From JAABQG01 sp963726365 (lineage in GTDB: Bacteria > Pseudomonadota > Gammaproteobacteria > Burkholderiales > Burkholderiaceae_C): a stretch of 64,000 nt of DNA. Location: the NCBI GenBank assembly GCA_963726365.1, contig CAVSCI010000026.1:1-64000 (forward strand), given 5' to 3'. The notes under the pieces are model-generated. The model saw only the letters and a list, made by a program, of their open reading frames with translations, was not told where the DNA came from and searched no databases. Below, piece after piece: positions 7,929 to 16,262 of this stretch (its first letter is position 1; every line of letters starts with the position of its first letter). A program made the position numbers and the translations under genes.

Positions 7929-9161
7929 TCATCGCGCGGGTGCCGCAGCCGCCTCCTCATCCACCGCCTTCTGCACCGCCAGATAAAACGCCTCGCGCGC
8001 GGCGCTGTCGCCACCGGGTCGCGGGCGCCGCCGCCCCAGTCGGCGTTGGAGGCGATCACCAGCTTGCGTTTGGGGTCGATGAAGATGCCCTGGCCGAAGA
8101 TGCCGCGCGCGGTGAAGGCGCCGGTGTCGTAGGTCCACCACTGGTAGCCGTAGCCGCGTCCGGGCTGGCCGATGGGCACGCGGGTGGTGGTGGCCTGCTC
8201 CAGCCAGCCGTCGGGCACGATGGACTCTGCCGCTCACCGCCGCGCCGTTCAGGATGAACTGGCCGAAGCGCGCAAAGTCCCTCGGCGCGGCCTGGATGCA
8301 GCAGCCGCTGATTTCCTGGCCGGTCTTGCTCAGGATCCAGGTCGCCTTCTGCTCCATGCCGGCGGGTTTCCAGATCTTTTCCGACAGGTAGTCCGCCAGC
8401 GGCTTTTTCGTGGCCCGGTTGACCAGAATGCCCACCAGGTTGGTCTCGCCGGTGCTGTAGAGCCAGCGCGTTCCGGCGGGCACCTCGCGCGGCAGTTTGC
8501 GCATGTAGCTCACCAGCGCATCCACGCCTTCTTCGGGCTGGTGGTTGTTGAACTGCGCCACGTCGGATTTCGGGTCGGCGTAGTCTTCGTTCCACTTCAC
8601 GCCCGAGGTCATGGTCAGCAACTGGCGGATGCTGACGTCGTCGTAGGCCGAGCCTTTCATCTCGGGGATGTAGTCGCTGACCTTGTCGTCCATGCTCTTG
8701 ATGAAGCCGTCTTTCAGGGCCGCGCCGACCAGCGTGGAGGTGATGGACTTGGCCACGGAGAAGCTGGTCCAGCGCCCGTTGGCGTCGAAGTCCAGCCCAT
8801 AGCGCTCCAGGCGCAGCTTGCCGTCGTGCAGCACGATCAGCGCCGCGCTGCGCTGCCCGGCCATGTAGGCGTCCACGTCCAGCGGCAGCTTCAGCGGCGG
8901 CCCCGGCGGCAAGGCCGACGGGTTGTTGCCAGCGGGCACGACGCGGTGCTTGGCCAGAAAGGGGAGCCGGTCCAGCGCGCGGAAGGCCGCGTCGCGCTGG
9001 GATTCTTTCCAGAACAGCACGTCGCGGTCAGTGGGAAAATGGGCCAGGATTCCACGGGTTTCCTTGTCTAGGCTGAACCAGCCGGCCGTGCCGCCGATAG
9101 CCAGAACGGCGAGCGCCCCGAGGGCAATTTTCTTGAGCTTCAATTCGGGTCTCCTGTGCAT
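7929..9161 (-). CDS. Serine hydrolase, beta-lactamase class C family (frame-disrupted)
   Basis: A protein of about 410 residues with an N-terminal hydrophobic anchor or signal (IALGALAVLAIGGTAGWFSL) and the penicillin-binding/class C fold. The catalytic Ser-x-x-Lys motif is SVAK in WTSFSVAKSITSTLVG, and the Tyr motif follows in LYSTGETNLVG. The substrate is unknown. Relatives include esterases, D-aminopeptidases and 6-aminohexanoate hydrolases. The frame breaks twice. One extra base lies near 8228, after NGAAVSG. The conserved reading then continues in another frame (PDGWLEQ...YGYQWWTYDTGAF...KLVIASNADWGGGARDP). A compensating shift near 8020 returns to the first frame for AAREAFYLAVQKAVDEE. 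The intervening frame is clearly the ancestral one, so a sequence error pair is likely. Confidence 0.75.
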   Translation of the reverse strand: MHRRPELKLKKIALGALAVLAIGGTAGWFSLDKETRGILAHFPTDRDVLFWKESQRDAAFRALDRLPFLAKHRVVPAGNNPSALPPGPPLKLPLDVDAYMAGQRSAALIVLHDGKLRLERYGLDFDANGRWTSFSVAKSITSTLVGAALKDGFIKSMDDKVSDYIPEMKGSAYDDVSIRQLLTMTSGVKWNEDYADPKSDVAQFNNHQPEEGVDALVSYMRKLPREVPAGTRWLYSTGETNLVGILVNRATKKPLADYLSEKIWKPAGMEQKATWILSKTGQEISGCCIQAAPRDFARFGQFILNGAAVSGRVHRARRLAGAGHHHPRAHRPARTRLRLPVVDLRHRRLHRARHLRPGHLHRPQTQAGDRLQRRLGRRRPRPGGDSAAREAFYLAVQKAVDEEAAAAPAR

Positions 9162-9426
9162 GATGGGCCGACGGTGCCAAGGCCACGGTCGGGCTATGCC
9201 GATTCTGCGTCACCGTCGCCGCCAGCGAATGAGCACTTGTACCGACAGGGCCCCGCCGCAGCCCGTTACGGCGTCTTCCCTGCGCCAGCCGCCCGGCCGA
9301 GCACCCTGCAAGGCCGTCGGAAGATGTTATTTTGATAGCAACATATGAACCAACGACGCTGGGAACTGGCGAAAAATGCTTGGAAACAGGCTGACAGCAG
9401 CCGCCCAGCGCCAGCCAGACCCGGGC
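9162..9426. other. Intergenic stretch, no supported gene
   Basis: The only notable feature is an AT-rich island at about 9325-9350 (ATGTTATTTTGATAGC then AACAT) just before a plus-strand ATG at 9345. The reading frame from that ATG soon turns into low-complexity Pro/Ala/Arg sequence antisense to the flavin-reductase remnant. It may be the start of a lost gene. Confidence 0.3.
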
Positions 9427-9861
9427 TCAGCCCTGCACCGGCGCACCCGTCACCAGAAACTGGCCGCCAGCCACATGGTGGATCGTGCGCAGCACATCAG
9501 TGGCGTCTTCAAAGTGCTAGCGCCCATCACGGAACACGCGCTCATCGACCCAGGCGCCGACGACCTCGCCAATGAACAGGTCGTAGGCCTGCTGGTTGTG
9601 CAGCTCCGGCACCAGCCGGCAGGCCAGCCAGCCGACGCAGCCCTCCACCAGGGGAAGCCCGCTGCCCGGTGCCGTGAAGGTCTTCACGCCGTGGCGCGTG
9701 AGCTTGTCGGGCACGTCCCGGGCGCTGTCCGTGCCCACGCCAACGGTCAACGTCGCCATGGCCCATCTGCCGACAATATTGCCCGCGACCAGGTCAGCGG
9801 ACCAGAGAAAAATCTCGGACATATGCAGCGACAGCAGCCCGACGACGGAGAAAGCGAACAA
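9427..9861 (-). pseudogene. Flavin reductase-family remnant
   Basis: A minus-strand reading that matches the middle and end of the flavin reductase (FMN-binding split barrel) family: VGVGTDSARDVPDKLTRHGV, then GLPLVEGCVGWLACRLVPE, QQAYDLFIGEVVGAWVDERV, and HHVAGGQFLVTGAPVQG. The N-terminal half, which normally holds much of the FMN site, is missing; the first residues after 9861 look like random sequence. An in-frame TAG (9517-9519) replaces what is normally a Trp in the motif FRDGRWHFED, after which the family sequence continues to a TGA at 9427. Truncation plus nonsense mark it as a true remnant rather than a single sequencing slip. Confidence 0.65.
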
Positions 9862-9982
9862 TAAATCGGCGCGCTGGGTCTGGTCCTGTTGTGTTGATCC
9901 AAACCACTGTGCTTGTGAGAGGCAGTATCTACTTCGGCCCTAAGGCATTGCTTCTCAGGCAAGCATAGATGGGTCACATCAC

Positions 9983-10501
9983 TTAACGCATGTACACCGC
10001 ACGGCGGTAGGCTGTTCGGCGAGCGACGCCCGCGTACGACAACGGTGTCAGTGGCATGCCGATGATGTCGATGAAGAGCGACACCGGCCCGCCTTTGGCC
10101 GGCATGGTCCCCTCAAGGATCTTGACGTCATAGGAGAGGTCATTACCTTTCAGCACCGGATTTGCCAGCGTCACGACGATGTCTGCGACCGCCTTGCCCT
10201 CTTCCAGGACCGAAAGGTTTGCGTTGGGGTTGTCCTTTGCGAAGCTGTCCTTGCCGTCGCTCCAGAATGGCACGAAAACGCGGGTCGCCATATTGCCCGC
10301 AATCCGTTCAGGCCGGTCGGAGAAGAACACCGTGACCGGGCTCACGCCTTTCAGTGTCAGCTTGCCGCTGGCGTAGGTCATCGATTGCGCGTTCTGCACG
10401 AACAGGAAGTCGGCAGACTTGTCTTGAGCGAACGCCGCCTTGCCTTGGACCACCGAGGCAGCGAGTGCCGCAGAGGCGATGAAGTTTCTTCTGGATGTCA
10501 T
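9983..10501 (-). CDS. Exported hypothetical protein, paralogue A (Tat-like leader)
   Basis: A 172-residue secreted protein. The leader contains Ser-Arg-Arg-Asn-Phe-Ile followed by an alanine-rich hydrophobic stretch and an Ala-Phe-Ala cleavage region, so Tat export is likely. The mature part aligns along its length with the protein at 10954-11487: FLFVQNAQSMTYASGKLTLKG, a phase of SPVTVFFSDRPERIAGNM, NPNANLSVLEEGK, and GGPVSLFIDIIG. The fold and function are unknown. The ATG at 10501 is chosen over an in-frame GTG at 10510 because a GGAG lies 8 bases upstream. It is the last gene of the minus-strand sulfatase run. Confidence 0.65.
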   Translation of the reverse strand: MTSRRNFIASAALAASVVQGKAAFAQDKSADFLFVQNAQSMTYASGKLTLKGVSPVTVFFSDRPERIAGNMATRVFVPFWSDGKDSFAKDNPNANLSVLEEGKAVADIVVTLANPVLKGNDLSYDVKILEGTMPAKGGPVSLFIDIIGMPLTPLSYAGVARRTAYRRAVYMR

Positions 10502-10564
10502 GGTGATCACTCCGATGTGAAAAAAATGGTTAAGGCCGCCGGGCGGACGACAGGTCCTGATTCG

Positions 10565-10933
10565 TCAACTGCCTGATCTGCGGCCGGGCGCTGAAATGAT
10601 GGCCTGGACAAGCAGCACTGTCAGGATCACGTGCAAAACGACCGCCGGCCACAGCAGCAGGCCGGCAGAGCCACCCGACAGACCGACCCAGGCGAGATAC
10701 AGCGCGGCGGCCGCGCTGTAGGTCAGCATGCCGAGCAGCGGCGGGCCGGGCCAGCAGGCGATCCCCAATCCGATCAGTGCAATGCCGGTCACCCGCGCCA
10801 CAGTGACGCCAACGCCGACCAGTTCCGCGCCGAACAGCCATTGCCCGACCAGTGACGGCACCAGCAGCAACGCCACCCCGGTTGCAGACTCACCGACAGC
10901 AGCGAGAGCGAGCACGCTTTTCATCGATCCCAT
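10565..10933 (-). CDS. Small integral membrane protein
   Basis: A protein of about 122 residues (119 if the internal ATG at 10924 is used) with four hydrophobic segments: VLALAAVGESATGVALLLV, a central VARVTGIALIGLGIACW, YSAAAALYLAWVGL, and WPAVVLHVILTVLLVQAII. No family is recognised with certainty. It sits between the two paralogous secreted proteins on the same strand, 64 bases from the first and 21 bases from the second, so the three are probably one transcript and may act together. A GGGA before 10924 and a GAGA before 10933 give weak ribosome sites for either start. Confidence 0.55.
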   Translation of the reverse strand: MGSMKSVLALAAVGESATGVALLLVPSLVGQWLFGAELVGVGVTVARVTGIALIGLGIACWPGPPLLGMLTYSAAAALYLAWVGLSGGSAGLLLWPAVVLHVILTVLLVQAIISAPGRRSGS

Positions 10934-10953
10934 TCTCAATTTCGCAAGGCTTC

Positions 10954-11487
10954 TCAGCGCCAGCCAACGCCTCGCGCGCCGACGCCGACGCCGTGGAATC
11001 CGGGGCCCACGCCACCCCCCACGCCGATCCAGTCGATGAACAGCGAGGTCGCGCCGCCCGTGGTGGGCACCTTGCCTTCGATCAGCTTGTATTGGTACAC
11101 CAGGTCCTTGCCGTCGACCACGGGCTGGCTGATCTCAACCACCGTCAGCGTGTTGTCGTCCTTGCCTGGCTGGTACACCGACAGCGTTGCGTTGGGCGGG
11201 CTCTTGCTGAAGTTCATCGGGCCGGCCGCCGCGGTCCACTCCTTCAGGTAACTGGCCATCGTCAAATGGCCCGCCTGGCGCACCGGCCGGTCGGTGAACC
11301 AGACCGTCTGCGGCGACACGTTCACCAGCCGAAGCGTCTTGCCGTCGGCCTTCAGGCTCTCCGCGCTTTGCACGAACATCAACTGCACCTTGCTCTCGGC
11401 CGCCGTGGCAGTCGAGAACACGGTACTTAGCGGTACGGCGGCCGCAAGCATCAGCGCGGCGGTCAGGATATGGCGTCTGGGTTTCAT
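10954..11487 (-). CDS. Exported hypothetical protein, paralogue B (Sec-type leader)
   Basis: A 177-residue secreted protein with a standard signal peptide (ILTAALMLAAAVPLSTVFS, cleavage after Ala-Thr-Ala-Ala). The mature domain is homologous to the 9983-10501 protein: LMFVQSAESLKADGKTLRL, NVSPQTVWFTDRPVRQAGH, SPPNATLSVYQPGKDDNTL, VYQYKLIEGKVPTTGGATSL then FIDWIG. The C-terminus is a short Gly-rich tail (GVGGGVGPGFHGVGVGARG). The function is unknown. The repeated 'FxDRP' and 'GGxxSLFID' motifs are good family markers. It lies 40 bases downstream of the SHOCT-like protein gene. Confidence 0.65.
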   Translation of the reverse strand: MKPRRHILTAALMLAAAVPLSTVFSTATAAESKVQLMFVQSAESLKADGKTLRLVNVSPQTVWFTDRPVRQAGHLTMASYLKEWTAAAGPMNFSKSPPNATLSVYQPGKDDNTLTVVEISQPVVDGKDLVYQYKLIEGKVPTTGGATSLFIDWIGVGGGVGPGFHGVGVGARGVGWR

Positions 11488-11526
11488 TTCAGGTTCTCCT
11501 TCGGTCTTTCGAATGCCGCGCAGGTT

Positions 11527-11940
11527 TCAGTTCGCGAGCTGGTTGAGGATCTTCGTCTTCGCGGCCTGGTAATCGCTCTGGCTGATCAGCTTCTGGTCAT
11601 ACAGCGACTGGAGTTCGGCCAGCTTTTGCTGCGGCGTCCTGGGTGGCGCCGTCGAGGCGCGGGCGGCCGCCTCTTGCGCGGCGGCGGCAGACTGCTGTGC
11701 GGCAGCGGCAGCAGCGTTGGCCGCAGACTGTGCGTTGGCCGTCGCCGCGGCTTGCTGGGATGCGGCCGCGTTCGTTGCCGCGATGGTGGTCGCTTCTGCG
11801 CTTCGGGTCGCGCCCACGACCACGGCCGCGGCCGCCCACCGGCCGAAGAGGGCATGGGCCGGTCCGGTGACGACGAAGAGGGCCATCCCCGCCATCAGGG
11901 TCCCGACCCACAGGCGCTTGTTCAATTTTGCTTGGCTCAT
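11527..11940 (-). CDS. Exported Ala-rich protein with C-terminal SHOCT-like domain
   Basis: A 137-residue protein. A signal peptide (WVGTLMAGMALFVVTGPAHA) is followed by a Gly/Ala/Val stretch, then a long Ala/Gln-rich segment (about residues 50-100), likely an extended helix or coiled coil. The last 30 residues (QQKLAELQSLYDQKLISQSD, then YQAAKTKILNQL) match the short C-terminal domain known as SHOCT, often an oligomerisation or interaction module. It is in the minus-strand sulfatase run, between the DUF1579 and paralogue B genes. No enzymatic role is indicated. Confidence 0.65.
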   Translation of the reverse strand: MSQAKLNKRLWVGTLMAGMALFVVTGPAHALFGRWAAAAVVVGATRSAEATTIAATNAAASQQAAATANAQSAANAAAAAAQQSAAAAQEAAARASTAPPRTPQQKLAELQSLYDQKLISQSDYQAAKTKILNQLAN

Positions 11941-11970
11941 GCTTTTCTCCTGTTTCCCCGGGGGGCGTAA

Positions 11971-12570
11971 TTACTTGACCTTGGTGTACTGCAGTTCCAT
12001 CAGCTTGACCATCTTTGCGCCCTTGCCCTGCCCCCACAACTGGGTCAGGTGACTGCCGTCTGGCTGGATGGTCATGCGCAGTTCAACCGGCGACGGCTTG
12101 CCGGTGAGGGCGTTCGGGATAGACCCTTTCAGCAATGCCGACTTGCCCGAGGCGTCGAGCTTGCCCGTGTACAAGGTGATGGCGGTGCTCCCGGTGTCCA
12201 TCCACGCCGCCTGGTAGTTCTTCGTCACGTTGTCGTAGGCGATGTGGCCGGTGCCGCTGAAGGGTGCGTTCGGCGTGTCCCCGTTCAGCATCATCTGCAC
12301 AAACCGCCCACCCAGTACCCAGGTGTTGACGCTGGCAGCCGCGGATTCGATGGGCGGCCCCTCGGGGGTGACCCATATCTTGATCGCGACGTTGAATGTC
12401 CCTATCAGGGGAGTGAGTCTTTTTTGCCCCTCGCCTGGCGTCATGGCACTTTCAAGCGCCCGGGCCATGGGCGCTTCGCTCGCCGCTTTGCCGGCGCTCT
12501 GCGCTGCGACGGGAAGGGCCAGACAGAGTGCTGTCGCCAGCAGGCCGACGGTGCGATTCAATATTTTCAT
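11971..12570 (-). CDS. Exported DUF1579 family protein
   Basis: A 199-residue secreted protein with a signal peptide (TVGLLATALCLALPVAAQSA). The mature part matches DUF1579: LTPLIGTFNVAIKIWVTPEG, VLGGRFVQMMLNGDTPNAPF, HIAYDNVTKNYQAAWMDTGS, ELRMTIQPDGSHLTQ. These proteins have a calycin-like beta-barrel pattern, and their ligand is unknown. Two ATGs are close together (12576 and 12570). GGAGA lies directly before the first and six bases before the second, so 12570 is preferred. It is 82 bases downstream of the sulfatase stop and is probably co-transcribed with it. Confidence 0.75.
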   Translation of the reverse strand: MKILNRTVGLLATALCLALPVAAQSAGKAASEAPMARALESAMTPGEGQKRLTPLIGTFNVAIKIWVTPEGPPIESAAASVNTWVLGGRFVQMMLNGDTPNAPFSGTGHIAYDNVTKNYQAAWMDTGSTAITLYTGKLDASGKSALLKGSIPNALTGKPSPVELRMTIQPDGSHLTQLWGQGKGAKMVKLMELQYTKVK

Positions 12571-12652
12571 GTTCATTCTCCATTTCAACAAAACAAGGTC
12601 AACGGCGGACTTTGCCCGCTGTGGCGAAACGCTGCAGGCCCTATATCCGCCG

Positions 12653-15143
12653 CTAATCGCGGGCCCCTGCCACGGTCTTTTTCGCCTGTTCACGCTCGGC
12701 AGCAGTGGTCAGGTCGTCTCCAAGGTTGAACGTGAGCTTGTTGATCGTACCGGTGAACTTGAACGGCACGTCGTAGCGGTACTCCACCATCGCGACGCCG
12801 GTGCGGGTGTCGCTGCCGATGTCGAAGGTTTCGTCTTCCGGGAACGTGATCGGGGTCGAGTTCTCCATGGTGTTCGGGCCACGTCCTTGCCGTCCACCCG
12901 GAGCACCCCCGTGCCGCCCTTGCCCAGACCCGGTGCAGCGGGGGTGTAGTCGAAGACGATGGTGTGCTTGCCGGCGCCCAGTTCAGGCCCGTCCCACACC
13001 GTGCGCTTGAGGTTGAGAAGGTTGTAGAGGAACACCGGTTTGCCCTTGCGAATGCCCCCGACGCCCTTGCTGAGGAAGAGTGCATAGCCCCCGAAGCGCC
13101 CGCCGTCGGTGACGATCATGCCTTCCGCGCCGCCTTTGGGGATCGTGACCTCGGCGGTGATGGTGTAGGACTTGTTCAGGATGCTCGGCGCGCCGCTGTT
13201 CGGGATGCCGGTCATCGGCCCTGTGTAGGTGAAGACCTTGCGCCCGCCGGTAAGGTTCGGACGCGGCGTGTTCCACCGCGTCAGCGACGAGTTGTCCAGC
13301 GGCAGCACGTCATGTTTCTTCGCCTCGGCGTAGAAAAGGTCCTGCATCTGCTTGAGCTTGTCCGGCATCTTCGCGGCCAGATCGTTGAACTCGGTCGGAT
13401 CCTCGGCCACGTGGTAAAGCTCCCATTGGTAGCCGGTGATCACGTCGGGCGCGGGCTTGGTGCTCAGTTCCCACGGCAGCGTTGCCGGGGTCGTCGCCGC
13501 CAGCCAGCCGTCGTGATAGATCGCGCGGTTGCCCAGCATCTCGAAATACTGCGTGGTACGGCGTGGCGCGGCGTTGGCGCCGGCCTTGTCCCAGGTGTAG
13601 GCCATGCTCACGCCGTCCATCGGCCGCTGCTTGATGCCGTTGATCGCGTCCGGCAACGGGATGCCGGCCGCCTCCAGGATCGTTGGTGCGATGTCGATGA
13701 CATGGTGGAACTGGCGGCGGATGCCGCCCACGTCGGTGATGCGGCCGGGCCACGACATCGCCACGCCCTGCGCCGTGCCACCGTAATGGGAGGCCACCTG
13801 CTTGGTCCACTTGAACGGCGTGTCCATCGCCCAGGCCCAGGGGGCCGCAAAGTGCGGGAAGGTCTTGTCGGACCCCCAGAACGGGTACCAGAGCATCTGG
13901 GCATCGACCGGCACGGGAACCCCATTGAATGTGGTGAACTCATTCGGCGTGCCGTTGAGCATGCCTTCCGGGCTAGCGCCGTTGTCGCCGGCGATGTAGA
14001 TGATCAGGGTGTTGTCGAGTTCGCCCATGTCCTCGACCGCCTGGATGACGCGGCCGATCTCGTTGTCGGTATAGGCCAGGTAGGCGCCGAAGACGTCGGC
14101 CTGCTTGATGAAGAGCTTCTTCTCGACAAACCCGAGCGAATCCCACTGCGGCAGTTCCTTGGGCCAGGGGGTCAACTTGGCCTCGGGGGGCATGATGCCC
14201 AGCCGCTTCTGGTTGGCAAAGATGGTCTCGCGAACCTTGTTCCAGCCCTGGTCGAACAAACGCATGTCGCCGATCTTCTTGATCCACTCGGGTGTCGGGT
14301 GGTGCGGGGAATGCGTGCCGCCGGGGACGTAGTAGACCAGGAACGGCTTCTCCGGCGCGACCGCCTTGAGTTCCTTCATGTACTGGATGGCCTCGTCGGC
14401 CATGGCCGTGGTCAGGTTCCAGCCCGGCTTGCCCTCGAAGGGAAAGATGGCTGTCGTATTGCGGTACAGGTTCGGTTGCCACTGGCTGGCGTCGCCGCCC
14501 ACGAAACCATAGAAATATTCGAAGCCCATGCCGTTAGGCCACTGGTCAAACGGACCGGCCTGCGTCGCCTGGTAGAACGGCGTGTTGTGGTTCTTGCCGA
14601 ACCACGAGGTCGCGTACCCGTTGCCCTTCAGGATCTCGCCGAGGGTGCCGTTCTCCTTGCGGATGACCGAGTCGTAGCCCGGGAAACCCGTGGCGATTTC
14701 ACCCACCACGCCGAAGCCGGCCACATGGTGGTTGCGCCCGGTGATCAGCGCCGCACGTGTCGGCGAACACAAGGAAGTGGAGTGGAAATTCGTGTAGCGC
14801 ACCCCACTCTTTGCGATGCGATCCAGAGCCGGCGTCGGCACGACGCCCCCGAAGGTGCCGGGCGCGCCAAAGCCGCTGTCGTCGGTCATGATCAGCAACA
14901 CGTTGGGCGCACGCTTGGGCGGCACGACGCGAGGCGCCCACCAAGCGTTTCGAGTCGACGGCCTTTTCCTTGATCACGCCACCGAAGGCCGGATCGGGCG
15001 GGGGAAGCTGGTTGCCGCTTCAGGGTGGTCGTCGCGCCGGGCGAACCCAGGGTGCCGGTGACCTGCTGCGCCGAGGCCGTTCCCAGGCACGAGGCGACAG
15101 CGATCAACGGCGCCAGGATTCGGAATGGATATCGTGAAATCAT
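12653..15143 (-). CDS. Arylsulfatase-type sulfatase, exported (frame-disrupted)
   Basis: A type I sulfatase of about 830 codons. It has a signal peptide (MISRYPFRILAPLIAVASCL, cleaved after TASA), then the family opening APNVLLIMTDDSGFG with metal-binding Asp residues. The formylglycine motif is Cys-Ser-Pro-Thr-Arg within LCSPTRAALITGRNHH, so maturation needs a formylglycine-generating enzyme that is not encoded here. A C-terminal beta-rich domain follows. The reading breaks three times: an extra C near 15019 (before LPPPDPAFGGVIKEKA), an extra base near 14945 (before APRVVPPK), and a missing base near 12879, after which NTMENSTPITFPEDETFDIG continues to the stop at 12653. The start at 15143 has GGGAG 8 bases upstream. 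The substrate, a sulfate ester, is unknown. It lies 17 bases after the receiver gene. Confidence 0.85.
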
Positions 15144-15160
15144 CGTCTTTTCTCCCAGGT

Positions 15161-15538
15161 TCAAATCGATTGACCAACGATGGCGGCGCCGATCGCTGCC
15201 AGCAAGGCTTCGTCATTGACCGGCTTGCACAGATAGGCCTTCGCGCCCAGCTGTGCCGCCCGCGCCCGTGATTGCGGGGTGTCGTGCCCCGTGATGACCA
15301 CCACCGGCACCGCCGCATGCGCGATACCGAGCGAGCTTTGAACGTCGAAGCCACTCATGTCGGGCATGTGCAGATCGAGCACCACACAGTCCGGTTCGTG
15401 GTCCTCGACGGAGCGCAGAAACGCCGCACCGGACGCAAAGGTCTCGACCGCGAAACCGGCCGAGGAAACCAGCCGCGTCAAGGCAACCCGGACGTCTTCG
15501 TCGTCATCCACGACGGCCAGCAGCGTGTTGCATTCCAT
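15161..15538 (-). CDS. Single-domain response regulator (receiver only)
   Basis: A 125-residue CheY-like receiver without an output domain. Conserved features are VVDDDEDVR at the N-terminus, the phosphoacceptor Asp in CVVLDLHMPDMSG near residue 55, the Thr in VVVITGHD and the Lys in YLCKPVND near residue 105. The end of the gene lies 17 bases before the sulfatase start and its own start is 88 bases after the FixJ/NarL-type regulator. It is therefore the third signalling gene of an apparent kinase-regulator-receiver-sulfatase transcript. Such lone receivers often act as phosphate sinks or relay partners of hybrid kinases, which is inference here. Confidence 0.85.
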   Translation of the reverse strand: MECNTLLAVVDDDEDVRVALTRLVSSAGFAVETFASGAAFLRSVEDHEPDCVVLDLHMPDMSGFDVQSSLGIAHAAVPVVVITGHDTPQSRARAAQLGAKAYLCKPVNDEALLAAIGAAIVGQSI

Positions 15539-15626
15539 CGTGTGGGCACAGGTAACCGCCGCGGACAGCCGTGCCAACTGGACCTTGGTCCAGGTTTTCT
15601 GCCACGCCGCCGGCGGGGGTGCTGTT

Positions 15627-16257
15627 TCAGGTTCCGGGCATCGAGCCGATGCCAGCGCGTTCGGCCAGCTTGACCAGGTCGGCGACGACCCGCACGCCCA
15701 TCTTGCGCATCAGGTTGCCGCGATGGAACTTGATCGTTTTCTCCGACCGTGCCGAGCTCGGCGGCGATTTGCTTGTTCAGCCTTCCCGCAACGATCTGCT
15801 CCAGAACCTGCCGTTCGCGCCCGGTGAGCGATTCAAGGCATTTCGCGACCCGCTCGCGTTCCACGCCCGCGCGACGCCGTGCCCGGTCACTCGCCAGCGC
15901 CTCGTGGATCGCGGCAATCAGCGTCGTGTCATCGACCGGCTTGGTGAGGAAGTCGGTCGCGCCGTGCTTCATCGCCTGAACGCTGGTGGCGATGTCGCCC
16001 CGGCCGGTGAGAAAGATGATCGGCAGGGGGCTGGCCTGTTGTTCCAGCGCCCGCTGCAGCTCCAGGCCGTTGATGCCTGGCATCGCAAGGTCGAGCACCA
16101 GGCAACCCGGCGCGTTGCGGTCGTAGCCGTCGAGGAACAGCCGGGCCGACGCAAAGGTGGCCACGTTCAGGCCAGCGGACTCGAGCAGCCGCCCGATCGC
16201 CTTCAACAGGTCGGGATCGTCATCGACCAGGTAAACCGTTGGCGCCAGTTCTTCCAT
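15627..16257 (-). CDS. FixJ/NarL-type response regulator (one frameshift)
   Basis: A two-domain regulator of about 209 residues. The receiver has VYLVDDDPDLL, the phosphoacceptor Asp in CLVLDLAMPGING, FLTGRGD and DFLTKPVDD. The LuxR-type helix-turn-helix has LTGRERQVLEQIVAGRLNKQ then IAAELGTV. One extra base in GGAG near 15744 breaks the frame. After it the normal C-terminus resumes (EKTIKFHRGNLMRKMGVRVV, then ADLVKLAERAGI) and ends at TGA 15627. The wording of the receiver is closest to the FixJ group. It begins 5 bases after the kinase stop, so it is the cognate partner of that kinase and likely activates this operon or a linked target. Confidence 0.85.
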
Positions 16258-16262
16258 CGGCG

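Noticed and set aside
9162..9426. A plus-strand gene starting at 9345
   Set aside because: Only the first 19 residues look protein-like. The rest is antisense to the flavin-reductase remnant and has low-complexity Pro/Ala/Arg content.
12964..14973. A 669-codon plus-strand open frame
   Set aside because: It mirrors the sulfatase gene, whose catalytic Cys-Ser-Pro-Thr-Arg motif is clear on the minus strand.
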